In this document: in pieces, positions 27,062 through 35,679 of the stretch
Layout: every line of letters starts with the position of its first letter
How positions within the stretch are numbered: the stretch's first letter is position 1
DNA from: Mesobacillus jeotgali
Lineage (GTDB): Bacteria; Bacillota; Bacilli; Bacillales; Cytobacillaceae
Assembly (NCBI RefSeq): GCF_900166585.1
Contig: NZ_FVZC01000009.1
Coordinates: 62,001-126,000 of the forward strand
Direction: 5' to 3'
DNA: 64,000 nt
Translations under genes and position numbers: made by a program
Notes under the pieces: model-generated
Told to the model about the DNA's origin: nothing
Database searches by the model: none
What the model saw: the letters and a program-made list of their open reading frames with translations, nothing else

Positions 27062-28162
27062 TTATGGGCGGATCCTAACTTCTGTTTCTGCATCGAAGAA
27101 GTGGACTTTGTTCATGTCGAATGCTAGTTCCATTACTTGTCCTGGTTCTACATCGGTACGTGAATCTACACGAGCAACGAAATCCTGGCCTTCAAATTGT
27201 GAGTAAATCATTGTTTCTGCACCAGTCAATTCGGATACTTCAACTGTTGCTTTAACAGTTGAACCCTGTGAAGCATCAATGAATACCGGCTCATCATGAA
27301 GATCCTCTGGTCTAACGCCAAGGATGATATCTTTGCCGACATATCCTTGTGAGCGAAGGACTTTCATCTTTCCTTCTGGAATCGCGATTGACGAGTTATT
27401 GACAGTGAATTTACCCTCTTCAAGCTTACCATTGAAGAAGTTCATGGAAGGAGAGCCAATGAAGCCGCCTACGAAGACATTTTCCGGGTTTTCGTAAACT
27501 TCTTTTGGAGCTCCAACCTGCTGGATCACGCCATCCTTCATGACAACAAGGCGAGTTGCCATTGTCATCGCTTCAGTCTGGTCATGGGTTACATAAATAG
27601 TAGTTGTGTCCAGGCGGCGGTGAAGTTTTGCGATTTCAGCACGCATCTGTACACGAAGCTTTGCATCAAGGTTTGATAAAGGTTCGTCCATCAAGAATAC
27701 TTTTGCGTCACGGACGATTGCACGGCCCAAAGCAACACGCTGGCGCTGGCCGCCGGAAAGTGCTTTTGGCTTGCGGTCCAGGTAAGGCTCAAGACCAAGA
27801 ATCTTCGCTGCCTCTTTAACTCGGCGGTCAATTTCGTCTTTCGGAAACTTGCGAAGCTTCAATCCGAAAGCCATGTTATCGTAAACCGTCATGTGCGGAT
27901 ATAGTGCATAGTTCTGGAAAACCATTGCGATATCACGATCTTTTGGAGGAACGTCGTTCACGCGCTTTCCATCGATGTAGAAATCACCTTTTGAGATTTC
28001 TTCAAGACCTGCGATCATACGAAGTGTCGTAGATTTACCGCAGCCAGATGGTCCAACGAATACAATGAATTCTTTATCCTGGATATGAAGGTTGAAATCC
28101 TCAACAGCAGTTACTTTGTTATCATAGATTTTATAAATATTGTCTAATTTTAACTCGGCCAT
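27062..28162 (-). CDS. msmX: Multi-sugar ABC transporter ATPase MsmX
   Basis: A 366-residue ATPase that energises several carbohydrate importers in B. subtilis. Walker A GPSGCGKST (about 37-45), signature LSGGQRQR near 135, Walker B VFLMDEPLSNLDAKLR, H-loop THDQ, then a C-terminal TOBE/OB domain (about 240-366). Near-identical text to B. subtilis MsmX. It is not in a sugar operon, as expected for a shared ATPase. Start ATG 28162 with GGGAGG upstream. Confidence 0.95.
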   Translation of the reverse strand: MAELKLDNIYKIYDNKVTAVEDFNLHIQDKEFIVFVGPSGCGKSTTLRMIAGLEEISKGDFYIDGKRVNDVPPKDRDIAMVFQNYALYPHMTVYDNMAFGLKLRKFPKDEIDRRVKEAAKILGLEPYLDRKPKALSGGQRQRVALGRAIVRDAKVFLMDEPLSNLDAKLRVQMRAEIAKLHRRLDTTTIYVTHDQTEAMTMATRLVVMKDGVIQQVGAPKEVYENPENVFVGGFIGSPSMNFFNGKLEEGKFTVNNSSIAIPEGKMKVLRSQGYVGKDIILGVRPEDLHDEPVFIDASQGSTVKATVEVSELTGAETMIYSQFEGQDFVARVDSRTDVEPGQVMELAFDMNKVHFFDAETEVRIRP

Positions 28163-28296
28163 TTTTTAAGCCTCCCTGATTGTTTGACTACAAGAACAGT
28201 TTAGCGAAAATGCCATTCATTTATCATCGGCAGGATGCACAAAAAACATGAAAGCCCTTTTATGCAGTTTGTTCAAAGAATATGAAAGCGCTGGCC

Positions 28297-29196
28297 TTAT
28301 CGCATTTCAACATAGAGGCCGGAAAGATAAACCATCACTGCCGCATCAAAATCCTTTAAGTTCACTCCGGTTCTTTCCGTGAACTTGTCCAATCTGTACT
28401 GGAGGGTATTTCGGTGAACATACAATTTTTTAGCCGCAAGTGAGACATTAGAATTGCTTTCAAGATACATCTTGATAGTAGCCATTAATTCTTTCTCTTC
28501 ACTAAATGCCTCGAGTATCGAATAGCTAAGTATATCCTTCAAATGATCAGGCAGTTGTGATGCCAGCAGCCTGGGGAATGCCTTTTCAAATGTGTACACA
28601 TCTACTCGGTTTGTAAGTTTTAATAAATCATGGAATACCTGTTTTTCTCTGGCAAAAAAATGCGGGAGCTGATCTGATACTTTTTGGAATTTGCCGATAT
28701 AAAAAGAGATTTTTATAAAAAAATCACTTTCGAAAGTAGAAGAAATCGACTGAACCTCGTCGGCATCTTCCACTATTTCTTTCTTTTCCTCAATGATGAT
28801 GCCGTAAGAGTCCTTAAGCCATAGTATGATATGATCTGGAAAAAAGCCTTTTAATGCTTCATTAATCTCCTCTGTATCCGGGTGTGTAGCCTGAAGCTTG
28901 AACTGGATGAATCGGATTTCATCACTTTCAACAGAAGGTAATGCACCATCATGAAAAAGAAACGAATTCCAGACATGAGCTGCACCAGCGATTGCGGTGT
29001 GTTTTTCAGTTTCAATTAAGTGAAGCAGATGTTTCATCAGATCAAGCTGGTCTTCAGAAATACTCTCCTTTGGAATACTGATCCAGGATGGTTCGCTGCC
29101 GCTGTTTTTGAACCAATAATAGTCAGGAGATGGATTGGCTGGAAAAGTATTGTGCGTGACAGAATAAGGGAAATAAGCTAGTATTTTATTAATCAT
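28297..29196 (-). CDS. PucR/CdaR-type transcriptional regulator
   Basis: 299 residues. The C-terminal HTH_30 domain (about 235-290) has LAAKKLYVHRNTLQYRLDKF, the PucR-family signature. The N-terminal 200 residues are a poorly conserved helical region without a recognised ligand domain. Effector and targets are unknown; it sits upstream of msmX on the same strand, with a 134-base gap, so it might influence sugar or spore genes nearby, but nothing in the sequence proves that. Confidence 0.8.
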   Translation of the reverse strand: MINKILAYFPYSVTHNTFPANPSPDYYWFKNSGSEPSWISIPKESISEDQLDLMKHLLHLIETEKHTAIAGAAHVWNSFLFHDGALPSVESDEIRFIQFKLQATHPDTEEINEALKGFFPDHIILWLKDSYGIIIEEKKEIVEDADEVQSISSTFESDFFIKISFYIGKFQKVSDQLPHFFAREKQVFHDLLKLTNRVDVYTFEKAFPRLLASQLPDHLKDILSYSILEAFSEEKELMATIKMYLESNSNVSLAAKKLYVHRNTLQYRLDKFTERTGVNLKDFDAAVMVYLSGLYVEMR

Positions 29197-29331
29197 ATAA
29201 GTATCCTCAGATTTAATTTGATAAAAGCTGACATTTCTTTTATTATAACAGGTGAAGCTTTTAAAAGTGAATTCATCAAAGTGCTATGAATCGGTAGATA
29301 AAAGGGAAGAAAATGGGTAAAATAGATACAA

Positions 29332-29345
29332 TACGGGGTACCGTA
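29332..29345. promoter_or_regulatory. Inverted repeat, candidate operator of the DUF156 repressor
   Basis: TACGG-GGTA-CCGTA, immediately after a -10-like TACAAT (29326-29331) and before the gene. CsoR/CstR-family operators are G/C-tract palindromes in this position. Confidence 0.45.
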
Positions 29346-29362
29346 AGAGAGAGGTGCAGGAA

Positions 29363-29623
29363 ATGGAATACACACCAGAAATGAAAAACCGTCTAAAGCG
29401 TTTAGAAGGCCAAGTCCGCGGCGTTATTCGCATGATGGAAGAAGAGAATCACTGCAAGGATGTTGTCACACAATTATCTGCAGTCCGTTCCGCAGTAGAC
29501 CGTGCGATTGGTTTTATCGTTGCAAAGAACCTGGAATCATGCATCACTGAAGCAGCAAAGGAAGGCAAAGAAGCCGACGAAGCGATTAAAGATGCAGTAA
29601 ATATGATTGTAAAAAGCAGATAA
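29363..29623 (+). CDS. CsoR/CstR-family (DUF156) transcriptional repressor
   Basis: Four-helix metal- or persulfide-sensing repressor. ATG 29363 (MEYTPEMKNRLKRLEGQVRG) follows GAGAGGTGCAGG; an ATG-like start three codons upstream (29354, CAG-GAA leader) is less likely. The three sensing positions are Cys (in NHCKDVVTQL), then Asn 25 residues on, then Cys four residues later: C-N-C rather than the C-H-C of copper-sensing CsoR. That favours a sulfur-sensing CstR-like role. No cst, copper or sulfur gene is adjacent, so its regulon is elsewhere or only itself. Confidence 0.82.
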   Translation: MEYTPEMKNRLKRLEGQVRGVIRMMEEENHCKDVVTQLSAVRSAVDRAIGFIVAKNLESCITEAAKEGKEADEAIKDAVNMIVKSR

Positions 29624-29662
29624 GACACCAGCATCCTTTTGGGGATGTGGTGTCTTTTTTTT
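29623..29662 (+). terminator. Terminator after the DUF156 gene
   Basis: AGACACCA-GCATCC ... GGATG-TGGTGTCT and eight T; begins at the stop codon. Confidence 0.92.
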
Positions 29663-29704
29663 ACGCAAGTCCGCGCGTATATATGGTTGAGGGGTTAGCT
29701 GATT

Positions 29705-29890
29705 TTATTCATTAGGCGGGTCCTCAGGGGGGAAATCATGGCTTTCTTCAATATTCGGGGTACTGTCCAATCGATGGACCGATCCGCCTGCCATTCCCTC
29801 ATTGATGATTCTGTCGACATCTACATATACTTTGTCCCGACCTTCATTTTGCAGGTCATCAGCGAACTTCTTTTCGGTCTTATGTTTCAT
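29705..29890 (-). CDS. Small hydrophilic hypothetical protein, 61 aa
   Basis: ATG 29890 follows GAAGGAGGAAATT. Charged throughout, with a Pro/Glu-rich acidic end (HDFPPEDPPNE) and a basic start (MKHKTEKKFADDLQ). No membrane segment, no Cys. Downstream of yheE on the same strand. Family not recognised; possibly a small spore-associated protein given its neighbours and composition, but that is a guess. Confidence 0.7.
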   Translation of the reverse strand: MKHKTEKKFADDLQNEGRDKVYVDVDRIINEGMAGGSVHRLDSTPNIEESHDFPPEDPPNE

Positions 29891-29951
29891 AATTTCCTCC
29901 TTCAAACACTTTTAAGCTTAGAATGTCGGAAAGGATTGAGAAACATACACT

Positions 29952-30164
29952 TTATTTGTCATAGACATGGAAGAGCATCAGCTCATGTATTTGCTCTTTC
30001 AATTGGCCGCTATACTCATCGGAAGGCTGTTCAGAGGTCCATTGAATTTCCCCATTTTGATGGTAGATTCCGGTGAACTTCTGCTTTTTAAAATAAAAGG
30101 AAAAATGCCAGCCGGGCATTTCTTTATTTTCAAATAATGATTTGAACTGGAAATGAGTGATCAA
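29952..30164 (-). CDS. yheE: YheE family protein
   Basis: 70 residues beginning MITHFQFKSLFENKEMPGW; aromatic- and charge-rich, soluble. Size, start and position next to yheD match B. subtilis YheE (72 aa), a protein of unknown function. TTG 30164 is chosen because AGGGGGA lies at the right distance; the frame continues upstream without another good start. Confidence 0.8.
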   Translation of the reverse strand: MITHFQFKSLFENKEMPGWHFSFYFKKQKFTGIYHQNGEIQWTSEQPSDEYSGQLKEQIHELMLFHVYDK

Positions 30165-30229
30165 TTCGATTCCCCCTAATAGATTATATCTTCCACTATT
30201 ATATAGTAATAGTGGAAGAGGGAGGACAA

Positions 30230-31420
30230 TCAATCTGAAAATCCTGTTTTTCTGAAAAATAAATCCACAAGTGCAATGATTCTTTTTTCTTCAATTTGCG
30301 GCTCATCAAAGCTCATTGGCTTCGAGTTCACTTCATAGATTACATACTTGCCGTCTTCCGTAAGCCCCGCATCGAGGGAGAACTCTCCGAAATAGCCTAA
30401 TTCCTCTGTCAGCATCATGCCGATTTCCCTTACAGCCCAGGCAAAAAATGCATCATGCCTGGGATTCTTCACCGTTATATATGGGAGCAGGCTTCCCCCG
30501 TTCGGGATGTGTGTGGTCAAATCTTGTTTCTCGGATTGGCGGATGCCGATGCCTGTTACTTCATATCCATTTTGTCCGTCATGTGCATGAACACGAAAAT
30601 CGAATCGTTTTCCATCTATGGCTGCAGGCCTGACTTCTTTCTGGGCGATATAATCGTATTTTAACAGCTGCTTCGACTTCGCATTCCAAAATTCCGTGAT
30701 CCCATTATAATGGTGGCGATGTGAATGGCTCTCGAATTCAATCTGCCAATTCCTCTGCCGGATGCGGAAAATACCAATGCCCTTGGAGGAAGATGAGGGT
30801 TTAAGATAGATTCCCTTATGTTTATCAAGAAAAGCATCCAGCTGGTTCAGAGATTTAACAGATATGCTTTCGGGCATAAGCTTCCTTAATTGGTCATGGC
30901 TTGCAAAAAGATGGTATAACTTGTTTTTATTTATGAAGGCTGGATTGAAAAAAGGGATGCCGAGGGCAATCAGGTAGTTCACAGCATCTTTGAAAGCCAA
31001 CTGTTGCTCTGCCTTCCTGTACGGTACCCGGTTAAAGACTAGATGAGGCAATGGCGTTTTTATAGGTATCCATTTTTGAGTATCAGGTAAAAATGTAACA
31101 CCGGTCAGACCATCTTTGACGATCGTTTCCGGAGGGAATACAACGGTCATTCCATTACGCTTCGTTATTTCTGTTTGCAGGGCTTTGAATAATGAACCAT
31201 TGCCTGCAAGCGACATATTTTTGCTGAAAGAGGTCATGATTCCAACCAGTGGCCCTATATTTCCCAGCTTGTTTCTTAAGGAGAATGGCTGTGTGTCGTG
31301 AAGAAGTGTGTTTGAAGGAGTGGAAGGCAGGCTGATTTTATTAAAGCCAAAGCTGATTTTACTGCCAGCTTTGGCTTCATATGTCCATTCCTTCGATTCG
31401 GTATGATAGCGAAGGTTCAT
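30230..31420 (-). CDS. YheC/YheD-like ATP-grasp protein (extra paralogue A)
   Basis: 396 residues; family ATPgrasp_YheCD, proteins associated with the spore coat in B. subtilis. Visible family elements: LPHLVFNRVPYRKAE, YLKPSSSSKGIGIFRI (ATP-grasp glycine-rich strand), DFRVHAH, and FGEFSLDAG...VYEVNSKP (metal/ATP site Glu and Asn). The substrate is not known for any member. Its ATG overlaps the yheD stop (four bases), so it is the last ATP-grasp gene of the operon. Confidence 0.87.
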   Translation of the reverse strand: MNLRYHTESKEWTYEAKAGSKISFGFNKISLPSTPSNTLLHDTQPFSLRNKLGNIGPLVGIMTSFSKNMSLAGNGSLFKALQTEITKRNGMTVVFPPETIVKDGLTGVTFLPDTQKWIPIKTPLPHLVFNRVPYRKAEQQLAFKDAVNYLIALGIPFFNPAFINKNKLYHLFASHDQLRKLMPESISVKSLNQLDAFLDKHKGIYLKPSSSSKGIGIFRIRQRNWQIEFESHSHRHHYNGITEFWNAKSKQLLKYDYIAQKEVRPAAIDGKRFDFRVHAHDGQNGYEVTGIGIRQSEKQDLTTHIPNGGSLLPYITVKNPRHDAFFAWAVREIGMMLTEELGYFGEFSLDAGLTEDGKYVIYEVNSKPMSFDEPQIEEKRIIALVDLFFRKTGFSD

Positions 31421-32784
31421 TGAAAAAGGTCCTCAGGTGCAGTAATCGCTTTTTCGGCTAAAAATATGCCGAATGAAAGGGACAGCTTCCGTGTAAGAAA
31501 ATCGAAATTTTTTAATTTCGGGTGCTTGAAAATTGACCGCCCCGGTTTCGAATTTGCTTCAAACAGCCATACTCTTCCTGATTTATCAACACCCAAGTCA
31601 AAACCAATCTCGCCAATGATACCTTCCATATTTTTTTCTAAAATGGAGCTAAGGAGCAGGGCGGCTTCCGTAAGCTTCTTTTCACATGACTCCCGCTCAG
31701 CCTGATCCTCGAAGAGCTCGTCAAGCGATTTCACGATTCCGCCGTTGTTCACGTGAGTCGTCACACTGCCCTGGCCGGCGATTTTAGCGGCAATTGCTGC
31801 AACCTGCCACTTTCCGTATTCATCTTTGTTCGTATGAACCCTGAAATCAATCAGCCTTTTTTCCGATCTAAGCAGGCTGATGCCCTGCTGGACAATCATC
31901 TGGGATAGGTTCCGCTTGTAAAATACCTTCTTCATCAGTTTTTCAAGGCTGTCAAACTTCGTCAATTTATTAACCCCGTCCTGGCCGCGGTAACGGCAAT
32001 AGTAGTAGCCATTATGCTTATCAAAAAGTATTTGATGGATTCCCAGCCCAAGGCTTCCATTGACTGGTTTGACATAGACATTCCCATAGTTGGAAAGCAT
32101 TCTCTCAATAACCGAAAAAGAAGAAAATTGATGGGTTTCAGGCAGGTACACAACTGCGCGTTCATCCTGCTGAAGCCTTTCAAAAACGTCCAGCTTGCTG
32201 AAAAAACCCGGGTTATACCATGGAATCAGGTAATCTGTCTGCATTCTCGATTTCAAGCTTCTAAGCTCTGACTTTCGCTCAGTCCGCCTGTTCGGCAGCC
32301 GGTCGTATACTACATTAGGAAATGGGACTTTAATTTTCTCCCAACCGCCATCCACGAAAAAATAACCGTCAATCAAACCTTGTTCCCAGTCAATATGCTC
32401 TTCACCAAAGACAAATGGAAGGGCACCCACTGATTTATTGACCGAAAGGAGCTTGGCGAAGAACATCGATCTTTCACCAATTGGTCTTAACGGGTATGGA
32501 GTAAAGCCAGACGTAAGGATGCCAATAAGCGGCCCGATAAATAATGTCTGCTGATCGATAAAAATATGCAGCGGAATCGAAAGATCTGGCATGGAAAGTT
32601 CCTTCTGCACGTCATTGCTGAGCACAATCACATTCCTGCCTTTTGGGTGGGGTGCGGCAGTGACATCAAGCAGCTTGTTTCCGAAAGCTACTTTTCTGAT
32701 TTCCTTGCTATTGGGAAGGTCGGCTGGGAGGAAGACGAGTTGCTTGGAATGGCTGATGATTTCAACAGGATATCTCTTTCTCAT
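31417..32784 (-). CDS. yheD: YheD, spore-coat-associated ATP-grasp protein
   Basis: 455 residues, close to the 453 of B. subtilis YheD. An N-terminal domain of about 150 residues, then the ATP-grasp core: NVVYDRLPNRRTE, NVYVKPVNGSLGLGIHQI, LIDFRVHTN, IGEIGFDLGVDKSG...LFEANSKPGRSIF. Overlaps both flanking paralogues by four bases, indicating tight translational coupling. Expected in the mother cell during sporulation from knowledge of the B. subtilis gene; no confident promoter seen. Confidence 0.9.
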   Translation of the reverse strand: MRKRYPVEIISHSKQLVFLPADLPNSKEIRKVAFGNKLLDVTAAPHPKGRNVIVLSNDVQKELSMPDLSIPLHIFIDQQTLFIGPLIGILTSGFTPYPLRPIGERSMFFAKLLSVNKSVGALPFVFGEEHIDWEQGLIDGYFFVDGGWEKIKVPFPNVVYDRLPNRRTERKSELRSLKSRMQTDYLIPWYNPGFFSKLDVFERLQQDERAVVYLPETHQFSSFSVIERMLSNYGNVYVKPVNGSLGLGIHQILFDKHNGYYYCRYRGQDGVNKLTKFDSLEKLMKKVFYKRNLSQMIVQQGISLLRSEKRLIDFRVHTNKDEYGKWQVAAIAAKIAGQGSVTTHVNNGGIVKSLDELFEDQAERESCEKKLTEAALLLSSILEKNMEGIIGEIGFDLGVDKSGRVWLFEANSKPGRSIFKHPKLKNFDFLTRKLSLSFGIFLAEKAITAPEDLFQ

Positions 32785-33866
32785 AAATGGTGTCCCTCTC
32801 TTTCTGGCAGAGTATCTGAAAGTGCCAAGGCGTATTCAAGCGGAGCTTTGTACAGAACGTCTTTCAGGTCTGGATGAATGGATGTGATAACTTTTCTGCC
32901 TGGCTTTGAATTCGTATCCAGCACCCACAGTGCTTTGTCTTTGGAAACACCAATATCAATGCCGAGCTCAAATAACCGCGGAAAGGAAGCTTCAAGGACT
33001 TCAGGAAGCACCGAGAGAATTTCTTCTAATTCATGTAAAATAAATCTTTTCGAACGGAAATCCAGTGAACCCTCGTAGTCTGCAAATGAAAGGACTTCAC
33101 CGCCTGCAGTCAGATTCGATAAGATGCCATCTTTATGTCCGCGACGTATCCCTTTTCCTCGCAGGACCCATTGATCTTGCCGGTCCTTTTGCAGGAGCAC
33201 TCTTATATCAAAGGGGCAGTTTTGTGAATCGGACAGTTCGAGATAAGGCTGCATCATATATTCGTGTTTGCTGCAAAGTCTATCGAGCCAGGACTCGGTC
33301 TCACTCGTGGAATTAAATATTTTCTCCGATAGGGTTCCATCAAGGTCAGCCGAGATTGTAAACTTTGTACCTGATAAATGAACTTTGTAAATACCCGCTC
33401 CGCCCGAGCCGAAAACTGGTTTTAAAATGGCCGGATTCCATTTTTTGAGTTGGTCTATTATCGATTTTCCTTCTGTCGCCAGGATGGTCTGGGGAATATA
33501 TGGAGCAAGTGAGGACTTGGAAAGGACCTCATAAATGGCCCATTTATTTGGCAACCCGTTTCCTAGGAAAGAAATATCCTTCCGGTTTTTCAACCACTTC
33601 ACAATTGACATGGATTGTTTCGATCCAGGGTCATTTGTATAAAAACAACGGTCGTATATAATTTTTGGCAGCGGGAATTCGGACCTTATCCATTTATCAT
33701 TTTCGTGGTCGAATTTCTCTCCTGACACCTTTTCAGTAATCGGATGTATTTTTCCTGGTGAAAATCTGAAACAGGTGAATATGCCTGGATTTGCCTGTCT
33801 TGCAATTTCGGTAAAATAATTTCGCTCACTGTTTAATGATCGTGACATCATTCCGAATGAAATCAT
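32781..33866 (-). CDS. yheC: YheC, spore-coat-associated ATP-grasp protein
   Basis: 361 residues, close to B. subtilis YheC (363). Core elements KIIYDRCFYTNDPGSKQ, AILKPVFGSGGAGIYKV, FDIRVLLQKD and ELGIDIGVSKDKALWVLDTN. ATG 33866 is chosen because AAAAGGAGA sits seven bases upstream; the open frame runs back into the preceding gene but has no better signal. Gap to the preceding ATP-grasp gene is 19 bases; overlaps yheD by four. Confidence 0.87.
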   Translation of the reverse strand: MISFGMMSRSLNSERNYFTEIARQANPGIFTCFRFSPGKIHPITEKVSGEKFDHENDKWIRSEFPLPKIIYDRCFYTNDPGSKQSMSIVKWLKNRKDISFLGNGLPNKWAIYEVLSKSSLAPYIPQTILATEGKSIIDQLKKWNPAILKPVFGSGGAGIYKVHLSGTKFTISADLDGTLSEKIFNSTSETESWLDRLCSKHEYMMQPYLELSDSQNCPFDIRVLLQKDRQDQWVLRGKGIRRGHKDGILSNLTAGGEVLSFADYEGSLDFRSKRFILHELEEILSVLPEVLEASFPRLFELGIDIGVSKDKALWVLDTNSKPGRKVITSIHPDLKDVLYKAPLEYALALSDTLPEREGHHL

Positions 33867-33885
33867 TTGCATATCTCCTTTTGGA

Positions 33886-34989
33886 CTAAGGCTTGCATAG
33901 TCCATAGCAATGGTCAATGATGGCTTTCGTCGAGGGCCTGATTTTATTGCCGCGCTCCTCAAAATTCTTAGAGGGCTTGGAGTTGGCCTCGATCAGCCAC
34001 AAGCTTCCTTTAATGTCGATCCCAATATCAATCCCCAGCTCAGCTGTGTGCCCCTCAGCATGCCGGCCGATCGTTTCAGCTGTTTCCAGCGCTAACTCTT
34101 TCATTAGTGCAAGCTGTTGCCGGGCCTGTTCCTTACCGAATATCAACGCCAGCGTTTGGGCGGGCTTCATGACTTCGCCTCCGCGCGCAATATTGGAAAC
34201 AAAATATTGTTCGGCCGACAACCGGGCAACAATCGAAGTGACCTTCCAGAATTGCTGGGCATTTTTATGACAGAGGACCCTGAAATCCATCTTTCTGCCA
34301 TTTAATTCTGACAGCTGTACTCCTTGCTGGATGATACAAAGCCTTTTCTCCACCAAAGGGGCAAAAGCGCGTGCTAACTCAGCAACATCCTGAAAAGCTG
34401 ATAACTCCTTTGCAGGCATGGAGGACAATGAAGCGTGGATCATTTCGTTCGATTTAACGAGCTGGATTATATTTCGCCCCTGACTTCCGTGAACAGGTTT
34501 GATGTATAACTCATCATACTTCCCGAGCATTTTTTCGAGCATGCTTTCGTTGAACAGATGTGTTTCCGGTATGAAGGACTGTAAATGGTCCTCCTCCATT
34601 AAAAATTCATGAATTTCCCATTTGGATAGAAAACGATGATTAAATATCTTTATTCCCATAGCATGCAATTTATTTAAAAAACCCTTAAATCCTTTGCTGA
34701 ATTCAGTTCTGCGTGAAGAAACTCGGTTGTAGATCACTCGAGGTAAAGGGAGGGTTCCTTTTTTCCATTCCCCGGCATCCCGGTCATAATAAAAGCCCTT
34801 GACTCCATCATCGGAAAAGTCTTTGAGTGAAAAAACATAAAAGCTCCCGCCCGAGTCCGTTATTCCCTGGTGGAGTTCTTCGCAAAAGGAATGGACTTTG
34901 CCGAAGTCTGGACCGTGATCTTCTCTTACTTCGGTCAGCAAAGCGATGACAGGGGTTGTTGGCTGGCCTTCAAATTTAACTGGCGTCAT
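33886..34989 (-). CDS. YheC/YheD-like ATP-grasp protein (extra paralogue B)
   Basis: 367 residues, first gene of the cluster. Core elements RVIYNRVSSRRTEFSKGF, LYIKPVHGSQGRNIIQL, KMDFRVLCHKN, AELGIDIGIDIKGSLWLIEA, then NSKPS. GAGGGGAAGCT precedes ATG 34989. It stands where B. subtilis has the unrelated yheB, between yheC and divergent yheA. The four paralogues differ enough to be old duplications rather than a recent tandem copy. Confidence 0.85.
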   Translation of the reverse strand: MTPVKFEGQPTTPVIALLTEVREDHGPDFGKVHSFCEELHQGITDSGGSFYVFSLKDFSDDGVKGFYYDRDAGEWKKGTLPLPRVIYNRVSSRRTEFSKGFKGFLNKLHAMGIKIFNHRFLSKWEIHEFLMEEDHLQSFIPETHLFNESMLEKMLGKYDELYIKPVHGSQGRNIIQLVKSNEMIHASLSSMPAKELSAFQDVAELARAFAPLVEKRLCIIQQGVQLSELNGRKMDFRVLCHKNAQQFWKVTSIVARLSAEQYFVSNIARGGEVMKPAQTLALIFGKEQARQQLALMKELALETAETIGRHAEGHTAELGIDIGIDIKGSLWLIEANSKPSKNFEERGNKIRPSTKAIIDHCYGLCKP

Positions 34990-35192
34990 AGCTTCCCCTC
35001 ATTTTCTTCTGGCCGCTTAAGGAAAACAGCCCATAGTAAAATAGGCAAACACACATATTGCATCCTATGAATATTTGTGATTATTGGTGATTTTTCTGGC
35101 TGGGCAAATTCCAGAAAACTTGAACTTTTGGCATTCACCAACATAGTTTGTTATAGTGAAGTGGAGCTTTTAACGGAGAAGGAGTGATTTGA

Positions 35193-35552
35193 ATGGCAGT
35201 CAATCTTTATGATTCAGCCTACGAATTAGAAAAAGTAATCAGGAACAGTTCGGAATACACAGAATTGAAACGACTTTACGATGCGGTGAACAACGATCCG
35301 TCAGCAAAAGCTATGTTTGAAAACTTCCGCAATATCCAGATGCAGCTTCAGGAAAAGCAAATGACCGGGCAGCAAATTACTCAGGAAGAAGTAGAACAGG
35401 CCCAAAAGACTGTTGCACTTGTACAGCAGCATCAACTGATTTCAAAGCTTATGGAAGCAGAGCAAAGAATGAGCATGGTCATCGGCGAGCTGAACCAGAT
35501 TATCATGAAACCTCTGGAAGAACTTTACGGAAACCCAAATCAGCAACAATAA
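35193..35552 (+). CDS. yheA: YheA, YlbF/YmcA-family protein
   Basis: A 119-residue all-helical protein, one residue count away from B. subtilis YheA (117). Starts MAVNLYDSAYELEKVIRNS; long amphipathic helices rich in Gln and Glu (AMFENFRNIQMQLQEKQM). YlbF and YmcA relatives act in a complex affecting RNase Y and phosphorelay; YheA's own role is undefined. AACGGAGAAGGAG precedes the ATG. Divergent from the ATP-grasp cluster. Confidence 0.93.
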   Translation: MAVNLYDSAYELEKVIRNSSEYTELKRLYDAVNNDPSAKAMFENFRNIQMQLQEKQMTGQQITQEEVEQAQKTVALVQQHQLISKLMEAEQRMSMVIGELNQIIMKPLEELYGNPNQQQ

Positions 35553-35560
35553 AAAACAGG

Positions 35561-35592
35561 AAACTCCCGGTACCTTCACCGGGAGTTTTTTT
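35561..35592 (+). terminator. Terminator after yheA
   Basis: AAACTCCCGGT/ACCGGGAGTTT, T run. Confidence 0.93.
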
Positions 35593-35679
35593 ACATAATC
35601 CCCCTTTGTTCTATTCTTTTGGTTTCTATCATACAAGTTAAATAAGGACGAAAACACCGAAGAAATGGGGGGCATATAA

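Noticed and set aside
34990..35192. SigE or SigK promoter for the YheC/YheD cluster
   Set aside because: Several loose -10-like stretches, none with a convincing -35 at the right spacing.
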